A stretch of 64,000 bases of DNA from Solirubrobacter soli DSM 22325 (GTDB taxonomy: Bacteria > Actinomycetota > Thermoleophilia > Solirubrobacterales > Solirubrobacteraceae), in assembly GCF_000423665.1 (NCBI RefSeq), contig NZ_KE384071.1, forward strand, positions 372,001 to 436,000, written 5' to 3'. Every line of letters begins with the position of its first letter. Position 1 is the stretch's first letter. A program made the position numbers and the translations under genes. Positions 58,539-64,000 of the stretch are shown in pieces. The notes beneath the pieces were generated by a model that saw only the letters and a program-made list of their open reading frames with translations, was not told where the DNA came from and did not search any database.

Positions 58539-59470
58539 TCCTCGGGAAGTTCCTGCCGCCGCACGCGGGCCATCACGAGCTCGTCGAGTTCGCCCTGTCG
58601 CGGTGCTCGCGCGTGACCGTGCTCGTGCTCGGGGCGTCGTCGGAGCGGATTCCGCTGGCGCTGCGGCGCGACTGGATGCGCTCGCGGCATCCGGGGGCGC
58701 GGGTCGTCGCGGGGTGGGACGAGATCCCGGTCGACTTCGATGATCCGTTGATCCACGACGCGCACATCGAGCTGATGGAGCGACTGCTCAACGAGCCGAT
58801 CGACGCGGTCTTCACGGGCGAGGCGTACGGCGACCTGCTGGCTTCGCGGTGGGGTGTCGAGCACGTGCGGCTGCAGCGCGGGGGCGAGATCTCGGGGACC
58901 GCGGTGCGGGCGGATCCGGCGGCGTGGTGGTCGTCGCTGGATCCGGACGTGCGGGCGTACTTCGTGCGGCGCGTGGTGATCACGGGGGCCGAGTCGACGG
59001 GGACGACGACGTTGGCGCGGGCGCTGGCCGAGCGGCTGGGGACGCTGTGGGTGCGGGAGGTCGGGCGCGAGGTGAGCGAGGCGCGCGGGCTGCCGTACCG
59101 CTGGCGCCACGCCGATTTCGAGATGATCGCCCGCCGCCAGCAGCTCGACGAGGACCGGGCCGCGCGGGCGTCCGGTCCCGTGCTGGTCTGCGACACCGAC
59201 GCGTTGGCGACGTGCATCTGGCAGGAGCGCTACATGGGGCGCTCGACAGGCGCGGTCGAGCGGATCGCGGCGTCGCGGTCGTATGCGCTCTCGGTGCTGA
59301 CGAGCGACGACATCCCCTGGGAGCAGGACGGGTGGCGCGACGGCGAGCACCTGCGTGGGTGGATGACTCAGCGCTTCCGCGAGCGCCTCCGCGGACCCTG
59401 GATCGAGGTCCGCGGAAGCGTCGCGGAGCGGGTGGATCAGGTGCTCACGGCGCTGTCGTCGACAGCGTGA
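58517..59470 (+). CDS. nadR: NadR-type NMN adenylyltransferase / nicotinamide riboside kinase
   Basis: The 317-residue bifunctional protein has an N-terminal nucleotidyltransferase domain (GLVLGKFLPPHAGHHELV with the HxGH motif at residues 16-19, GGEISGTAVR near 120). A C-terminal ribosylnicotinamide kinase domain follows (P-loop ITGAESTGTTTLARAL near 154, VCDTDALATCIW). It lacks the N-terminal helix-turn-helix repressor domain of the E. coli protein. ATG 58517 has a weak GGATGG site and overlaps pnuC by 22 bases; ATG 58508 is possible. With pnuC it forms a complete riboside salvage route to NAD. Confidence 0.95.
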   Translation: MAHRHGLVLGKFLPPHAGHHELVEFALSRCSRVTVLVLGASSERIPLALRRDWMRSRHPGARVVAGWDEIPVDFDDPLIHDAHIELMERLLNEPIDAVFTGEAYGDLLASRWGVEHVRLQRGGEISGTAVRADPAAWWSSLDPDVRAYFVRRVVITGAESTGTTTLARALAERLGTLWVREVGREVSEARGLPYRWRHADFEMIARRQQLDEDRAARASGPVLVCDTDALATCIWQERYMGRSTGAVERIAASRSYALSVLTSDDIPWEQDGWRDGEHLRGWMTQRFRERLRGPWIEVRGSVAERVDQVLTALSSTA

Positions 59471-59790
59471 AGGTGAGCGTCTTGGCGTAGGTTCCGGTGC
59501 GCAGCGCGTCGGTGGGGCCGATCGCCTGCGTGAACGTCACCGGGACGTAGTCGCCGATCATGCGGCCGGTGCCGTTGGTCGTGCGGTCGGCCGTGTCGTC
59601 GTGGAGCGACGAACTTCCCGTCCTTGGCCTGCTGGACGTCGACCTCGACGAAGTCCACGCCGAACGCGAACGCGTACTCGTAGGACTGCAGCGTGTTCTC
59701 GGGGGCGTAGGTGATCGGGAGGGGTCGTCTGGGCGCTCGCCGGCGCGGCGTGGAACGCGGCGTCTCATCTTCATGCCCGCATCCCTTCAC
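59445..59790 (-). pseudogene. Chimeric remnant: glycerophosphodiester phosphodiesterase plus beta-domain tail
   Basis: One minus-strand frame reads TYAPENTLQSYEYAFAFGVD then FVEVDVQQAKDGKFV, and the next frame continues SSLHDDTADRTTNGTG. Joined by a frameshift near 59610, these are the PENT-to-DRTTNGTG part of a GDPD phosphodiesterase, but the upstream catalytic HRG motif is missing. The second frame then runs into PVTFTQAIGPTDALRTGTYA and KTLTFTLSTTAP. This ending is typical of an unrelated secreted beta-sandwich protein. Two broken genes thus appear fused. It is convergent with nadR, and its end overlaps nadR by 26 bases. Confidence 0.7.
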
Positions 59791-59803
59791 GGGCGCGGCG
59801 ATC

Positions 59804-60529
59804 TCAAGTGAGTTTCTTGCGCGCCAGGATGTTCAGCCGCACGTAGTTCGCGTGGGTGCCGTGCTCGAGCACCGCGTCCACGAACGGCTCGCGGTCCGCT
59901 TCCGGGAGGCGCTCGAGGTGCGAGCCGAGGATCACGGTCGTGAAGTACTCCTTCGGGTGCGGCGGCTCGACCAGCCAGGGCTGCAGCCACGTCCAGATGT
60001 CGGTGAAGCCCGCGTTGCTCAGCCGGCGCGTGGTCTCCTCGGGGGTCGCGAAGTTCCACGGGCCGGGCCAGCCGCGGAGCGCGGGATGGTCGACGGCGTC
60101 GATCGCCTCCTGGACGTTGGCGACGTTGCCGAAGCCGCCGCATTGGGCGCTGATCCGGCCGCCGGGGCGCAGCGCGTCGTGCATGCGGGCGAACAGCGCG
60201 TCGTGGTCCTTGATCCAGTGGAAGGTGGCGGTGCTGAGGATCGCGTCGACGGGCTCGTCGAGCTGGAGTTCCACCAGGTCGGCGGTGAACGCGTCGATCC
60301 CGCGGGCGCGGGTCTGCTCGACCATCGCGGCGCTGCCGTCGACGGCGATCACGGTGCCGTTCGGGACGCGCTCCTTGAGGAGCTCGGTGACGCGGCCGGT
60401 GCCGCAGCCGGCGTCGAGCACCCGCTCGTCCCCGCGAAGGCCGAGCCGGTCGAGAACGTCGCGGCCCATCGTGAGCTGCGGGTTCGACATGCGGTCGTAC
60501 GAGCTGGCATCCCATTCACGAGGCGGCAT
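59804..60529 (-). CDS. SAM-dependent methyltransferase, trans-aconitate methyltransferase-like
   Basis: The 241-residue class I methyltransferase has SAM motif I VLDAGCGTGRVTELL near residue 37. VIAVDGSAAMVEQTRARG follows near 60, then ILSTATFHWIKDHDALFARM and LRPGGRISAQCGG. The layout resembles trans-aconitate 2-methyltransferases (Tam-like), but the substrate is not determined. ATG 60529 is preceded by TAACGT with eight bases between. That box overlaps the TAA stop of the upstream gene. Confidence 0.85.
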   Translation of the reverse strand: MPPREWDASSYDRMSNPQLTMGRDVLDRLGLRGDERVLDAGCGTGRVTELLKERVPNGTVIAVDGSAAMVEQTRARGIDAFTADLVELQLDEPVDAILSTATFHWIKDHDALFARMHDALRPGGRISAQCGGFGNVANVQEAIDAVDHPALRGWPGPWNFATPEETTRRLSNAGFTDIWTWLQPWLVEPPHPKEYFTTVILGSHLERLPEADREPFVDAVLEHGTHANYVRLNILARKKLT

Positions 60530-60537
60530 ACGCGTGT

Positions 60538-60543
60538 ACGTTA
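60538..60543 (-). promoter_or_regulatory. -10-like box TAACGT overlapping a stop codon
   Basis: On the minus strand TAACGT ends eight bases before ATG 60529. Its first three bases are the TAA stop of the preceding membrane protein gene. Confidence 0.5.
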
Positions 60544-61626
60544 TCGCATACGGTCGCTTCCCAGGCGGACGATCACGTCGGGCGCGCCGGGATCGGCGGG
60601 CTCGGTCTCGTGGGTCGTGTAGCCCGTGCGGAGCGTCTGCGCGATCGGGTTGGCGATCGTCGTCCGCCGGACGCTGTCGATCGTGGTCCTGTGCCGGTTC
60701 GTCCTGGGTGAGCGATCGACCAGGAACGTCGCCTTCATGTCGCCGAGCGCCGCACGCAGCTCGTCACGGGTCGCCGCGGCAAGGCCCTCGGTCTGCGTCT
60801 CGTTGATCAGCAGGATCCGCGGCGGATCGGCGAGCCGAGTGGCCGTGAACGCGTCGCCGGGCCGGAGCCCGCCGAACTCCTCCCGCACGACATTTGCGCT
60901 CACGGGCAGTCGTGTGCGGGTTCCCTGGATGCCGAACTCGACCTGGCCCCAGCTGTCCGGCACGAGCCCGGTGACCCAGCCGCTGTCCAGCTCGAACGCG
61001 CGGCCGGCGAGGATCTCGTCGAGCGTGAAGCAGAGACCCGCCGTCGGCTTTTCGGTGACGAGGCAGACCCCGGGGCCGCGATCTCGGACGGCCCCGCAGC
61101 GTGTCGAGCGGTCGAGCACGCGGTCCGTCGGCACGAGCAGCACGTCGCCGACCCGGCGCGCGGCGTCGCGCCCGTAGTTCCCGATCGGGAGCCACCCCAA
61201 TGCGCCCCCGGGCAGCGCGTCGGACCTGCGCGGCTCGCGGCGGAGCACGGCGAACTCCCGCAGGATGGCGTCCGGCGTGCCGTGCGCGGTGACCGTCATC
61301 GGCCCGCGACAGTCCGCGGGCGCCGCAGGCGCGGGCAAGCTCGTCCCGCGCGTCGCCGGCGTCTCCGGGGCCGGCGCGGGCCGGACGACGAGCGTGAGCA
61401 CCGCGGCCAGGGCGGCCAGCGCGACGAGGACCGCGCCGCCGCGCGCCAGGCCGACCCGGCCCGCGCCGCGGCGAGCGCCCGCCCTCGGCCGACCTCGCCC
61501 CGCGGCGCCGACGCCGCGCGCGCCCAGCACGCGGCGCCACCCCGCGCTCACGCCACGCGCCGCCGCGGTCCGGCGGCGGGCGGCGGCGAGCAGCTCCCGC
61601 TCGAGGTCGTCGACGAAGTCGTTCAT
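60541..61626 (-). CDS. Membrane protein paired with ECF sigma factor
   Basis: The 361-residue protein begins MNDFVDDLERELLAAARRR, a motif common to proteins encoded after ECF sigma genes in Thermoleophilia. An Arg/Gly-rich linker, one helix (GAVLVALAALAAVLTLVV, about residues 78-97) and an external domain of about 260 residues follow. The domain contains GALGWLPIGNYGRDAARRVG and GPGVCLVTEKPTAGLCFT; its three cysteines could pair. The ATG overlaps the sigma stop (ATGA). It may be an anti-sigma or a sigma-controlled surface protein. Confidence 0.72.
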   Translation of the reverse strand: MNDFVDDLERELLAAARRRTAAARGVSAGWRRVLGARGVGAAGRGRPRAGARRGAGRVGLARGGAVLVALAALAAVLTLVVRPAPAPETPATRGTSLPAPAAPADCRGPMTVTAHGTPDAILREFAVLRREPRRSDALPGGALGWLPIGNYGRDAARRVGDVLLVPTDRVLDRSTRCGAVRDRGPGVCLVTEKPTAGLCFTLDEILAGRAFELDSGWVTGLVPDSWGQVEFGIQGTRTRLPVSANVVREEFGGLRPGDAFTATRLADPPRILLINETQTEGLAAATRDELRAALGDMKATFLVDRSPRTNRHRTTIDSVRRTTIANPIAQTLRTGYTTHETEPADPGAPDVIVRLGSDRMR

Positions 61627-62177
61627 TGGCCCTCCAGTCGTGAGCGCAGGCCGGCGAGGCCGCGGGAGACGCGCTTGCGGACGACGGACTCCGACGTGCG
61701 GGCGCGGGTCGCGATCTCCGCGTAGTCCTGCTCCTCGAGGACGCGGGCGAGGACGGCGTCGCGCTGGTCGGGCGGGAGCGCCGCGAGGCCCTCGTGCAGC
61801 AGCCGGGCGGAGGCGTCGGCGGTGGCCAGCGCCTCGACCCGCTCGAGCCCCTCGTCGGTGAGGGTGATCGGATCCATGCCGAGCCGGCGGCGGGCGCGGT
61901 CCTCGACCGCGCCGCGCCGGGCCGCCTCGGCGAGCTGGCGGCGCGCGATCCCGTACAGCCACGCGATCGCCGGTCCCTTCTCCGGGCGGTGGCGGTGCGC
62001 GCCGCTCAACGCAGCAGCGAACGTCTCGGCGGTCAGGTCGGCGGCGAGCTCCGCGTCGCGGGTGCGGCGCGCGAAGTAGGCGAGCAGCACCGTCACGTGG
62101 CGGCGGTAGAAGACCGCGAAGGCCTCGGGCTCCGCGCGCGTGGCGGCGAGCAGGTCGTCGTCGGAGCGTTCGTCCAT
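61623..62177 (-). CDS. ECF-family RNA polymerase sigma factor
   Basis: The 184-residue protein has region 2 around residues 15-80 (AFAVFYRRHVTVLLAYFARR, AADLTAETFAAALSGAHRHR, AIAWLYGIARRQLAEAARRG). Region 4 is around 125-182 (LAALPPDQRDAVLARVLEEQ, DYAEIATRARTSESVVRKRV). The recognition-helix segment SESVVRKRVSRGL is typical of the Thermoleophilia ECF group. ATG 62177 has GGAG three to four bases upstream. It overlaps the start of the membrane protein gene that follows, and the pair forms an operon. Confidence 0.92.
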   Translation of the reverse strand: MDERSDDDLLAATRAEPEAFAVFYRRHVTVLLAYFARRTRDAELAADLTAETFAAALSGAHRHRPEKGPAIAWLYGIARRQLAEAARRGAVEDRARRRLGMDPITLTDEGLERVEALATADASARLLHEGLAALPPDQRDAVLARVLEEQDYAEIATRARTSESVVRKRVSRGLAGLRSRLEGQ

Positions 62178-62214
62178 CTGCTCCGTACTTAGGGACCTGG
62201 CTCGTTGTTGTGAC

Positions 62215-62661
62215 TCAGCTGAGCTCGAAGCGCAGCGTCGCGGGCTGCGGGCCGGCCTCGGACACGGTCAACTGGCCGTGCGCGTTGCGGTAGGCGCCGG
62301 TCCCGCCGGTGATCGCCTGGATGAACGGCGACGTCTCCTCCTGCGCGTCGGTGACGAGGCCGGTGGCGACGATGTCACCGGCCGGGAGGTGCGTGACGTT
62401 GTCGCACTGGGCGACGTCCGCGCGGACCCGGACGCAGACGACGTGGCTGGAGCCGATCTTCTGAGCGCCCTTGAAGACGTCCATCGAGATGATCTGCTGG
62501 TCGCCGACGCCCGGGCCCGGCGTGCCGAGGTCGATCATCGTCGGCGGGGCGATGACCTTGCCTGTGACCTCGAAGGCCTTGCCGTTCTCGTGGGCGGACG
62601 CGCCCGCGGCGGTGAGGGCGAGGGCGACGATCGGGATGGGGAGGAGTCGAGTGATCTTCAT
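62215..62661 (-). CDS. Secreted allene-oxide-cyclase/dirigent-barrel-like protein
   Basis: The 148-residue protein has a signal peptide (PIPIVALALTAAGASA) and a mature barrel. It contains VGDQQIISMDVFKGAQKIGS, DIVATGLVTDAQEETSPF and the diagnostic ITGGTGAYRNAHGQLTVSEA near residues 115-136. This is the dirigent/AOC-barrel signature found in many actinobacterial secreted proteins of unknown role. Two cysteines (VVCVR, AQCDN) may pair. It is transcribed toward nothing visible on the same strand before the sigma gene, 37 bases away. Confidence 0.75.
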   Translation of the reverse strand: MKITRLLPIPIVALALTAAGASAHENGKAFEVTGKVIAPPTMIDLGTPGPGVGDQQIISMDVFKGAQKIGSSHVVCVRVRADVAQCDNVTHLPAGDIVATGLVTDAQEETSPFIQAITGGTGAYRNAHGQLTVSEAGPQPATLRFELS

Positions 62662-62687
62662 GGCGCCGGAGGCTCCCCGGCCGGCGC

Positions 62688-64000
62688 TCAGCCGACCTCA
62701 GGGGCGCCCCCGAGACTTTCCCCGAGAGCACGCGGGAGCTGCGAGCGCGAGCTGATGTCGAGCTTGCGGTACGTGCTCGTCAGGTGGACCTCGATCGTCT
62801 TCTCGGTCAGGAACAGCGCCTGCGCGATCTCGCGGTTCGTCATCCCGTCGCCCGCCATCCTCGCCACGCGGCTCTCGCTGGCGGTCAGGCGGCTGCGGCT
62901 CTCGATCGGGTCGCGTCGCGGCCGCGCCCCGGCGGCGACGAGCTCGTCATGCGCCCGCGCCGCGACCGCCGTCGCGCCGCACTCCGCGGCGACCGCGACG
63001 GCCTCCCGCAACGGCTCCCGCGCGTCGGCGCGCTTGCCGCCGCGGCGCACCGCGGCGCCGAGCTCGAGGAGGGAGAGCGCGAGCTCGAGCCGCGCGGGCG
63101 AGGGCCGCAGCACCGCGACCGACTCCGCGAGGAGCGCCGCGGCGCCCCGCGCCGCCTCGCCGCCCACGGGCGCCGCGCGCCCGCCCTTCGCGGCCGCCAG
63201 GCCCGCGGCGCGCAGCGCCATGCCCAGCGGCCGCGGGTCGCCGAAGCGCCGGGCGCGGGCGACGTCCTCCTCGGCCAGCGCGAGCGCCTCGTCGACGCGG
63301 TCGAGCGTCGTGAGCAGGCGGACGGCGTCGGAGCGCCAGGTCGAGTGGGCGGGTGTGCGGATGCCCCAGGCGGCCTCCAGCTCGCGGCTCGCGAGCAGCT
63401 CCGCCAGCGCCTCCTCGTGGCGACCGGTCGCGGCGCGGACACGGGCGCGGACCTGGCGGGTGCCGACGGAGGCGCGGCCGGACATCGGGTCCTGCTCGAG
63501 GCCGAGGTCGTGCCAGAGGCGCTCGGCGCCCTCGACGTCGTCCTGCACGAGCCGGATCTCGACCAGCGCGAGCGCCGCGGGGCGGATCATGAAGCTCGGG
63601 TGGGCGGCGGCGTTCTCGGCGTCGGCCTCCGCCTCGGCGAGGTTCCCGCGCCGCCACCACGCGCCCGCCCGCAGGTGCGAGCCCTGCACGAAGGAGAGGA
63701 ACGAGCCGTGCTCGCGGGCCCAGTCGATCACGCGCGTGAACCCCTGCGTCGCCTCGACGAGCGCGCCGCTGAACAGGAGCGCGAGCGGCGCGCTGTAGAC
63801 CGCCGGGCTTCCCGGGCCGGGATCGTCGAGCAGGCCGAGCGTGCGTTGGCCGAGCTCGCGCGCCCGCGCCGCGTCGCCCGTCATCGCCTCCCGGTAGGCG
63901 AGGCCGGAGACGAACAGCCGCTCGCCGGGCGTGCGCGGGTCGTCGACCTCGGCGCCGAACCGGAAGCCCGCCTCGCGCGCGAGCGCGGCGGCCTCGCGGT
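62688..64000 (-). CDS. Large LuxR-family regulator, N-terminus beyond window
   Basis: The visible 437 codons are the C-terminal part of a LAL/MalT-type regulator. A helical TPR-like region (repeated LALVEIRLVQDDVEGAERLW-type helices) is followed by a LuxR helix-turn-helix with LTASESRVARMAGDGMTNRE and IAQALFLTEKTIEVHLTSTY, then RKLDISSRSQL. The frame stays open through the right edge, so any N-terminal AAA or kinase domain lies outside. Expected role: transcriptional activator responding to a small ligand. An internal ATG at 63884 would be too short for this family. Confidence 0.88.
   Translation of the reverse strand, partial: REAAALAREAGFRFGAEVDDPRTPGERLFVSGLAYREAMTGDAARARELGQRTLGLLDDPGPGSPAVYSAPLALLFSGALVEATQGFTRVIDWAREHGSFLSFVQGSHLRAGAWWRRGNLAEAEADAENAAAHPSFMIRPAALALVEIRLVQDDVEGAERLWHDLGLEQDPMSGRASVGTRQVRARVRAATGRHEEALAELLASRELEAAWGIRTPAHSTWRSDAVRLLTTLDRVDEALALAEEDVARARRFGDPRPLGMALRAAGLAAAKGGRAAPVGGEAARGAAALLAESVAVLRPSPARLELALSLLELGAAVRRGGKRADAREPLREAVAVAAECGATAVAARAHDELVAAGARPRRDPIESRSRLTASESRVARMAGDGMTNREIAQALFLTEKTIEVHLTSTYRKLDISSRSQLPRALGESLGGAPEVG

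Overview
The window looks like chromosomal DNA from a very GC-rich actinobacterium. Several traits fit the deep-branching class Thermoleophilia (Solirubrobacter or Conexibacter-like): many ECF sigma / anti-sigma pairs, a sigma factor fused to a membrane-anchored Pro/Thr-rich tail, a CopC-CopD fusion next to YcnI, Mfd-PnuC-NadR and enolase-FtsB-like synteny, and many start codons lying 6-10 bases after a TANNNT box. The taxonomic placement is inference, because no rRNA gene is present. Gene density is high. Many gene pairs overlap by ATGA or GTGA. No transposase, phage gene, integrase or CRISPR array was seen.

Layout. 0-6 kb: the start of a fatty-acyl-CoA ligase gene, a secreted D-glucuronyl C5-epimerase-like lipoprotein, a desaturase plus cyclopropane-fatty-acid synthase pair for membrane lipid modification, and a dynamin/Era-like GTPase. 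6-11.5 kb: a DEAD-box helicase, a small cytochrome c and a copper-handling block (membrane-anchored secreted protein, CopC-CopD fusion, YcnI). 11.6-20 kb: signalling genes (GAF-GAF-PP2C-HATPase with a STAS partner, patatin, ECF sigma with RskA-like anti-sigma, an HtaA-like triple-repeat secreted protein) and two uncharacterised proteins. 20-31 kb: small-molecule enzymes (VOC dioxygenase-like, FAD monooxygenase, OsmC, CoA-binding, DUF72, 2-hydroxyacid dehydrogenase, Ppx/GppA, ThDP enzyme, DsbA-like isomerase), an initiator tRNA, a tRNA-Leu and a highly structured 255-nt intergenic segment.

31-40 kb: the sigma/zinc-finger fusion, CsaA, a five-gene translationally coupled minus-strand run with an UPF0173 hydrolase, selD behind a structured leader, and a PadR-ABC operon whose promoter and operator can be read directly. 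40-48 kb: a rhomboid-fold protein that lacks the catalytic residues, a YbdK-type ligase, a DUF2090 aldolase-like protein, malic enzyme, thermonuclease, CsrA and a GNAT protein. 48-64 kb: an MFS exporter with a divergent HxlR regulator, FtsB/DivIC, enolase, MazG, a SurA/PrsA-type foldase, Mfd, PnuC and NadR, a chimeric pseudogene, a methyltransferase, a second ECF sigma operon and the 3' part of a large LuxR regulator.

The main non-gene signals are: (1) a recurrent TANNNT box at a nearly fixed distance from start codons, implying widespread leaderless transcription; (2) three genes whose conserved N-termini have no ATG/GTG/TTG start available; (3) a dispersed palindrome found three times at gene ends; (4) two candidate structured RNAs, at 27.04-27.29 kb and 35.24-35.41 kb; (5) a tRNA-Leu whose 3' end lies three bases before a protein start codon. 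I do not see a clearly novel defence, biosynthetic or mobile system here.
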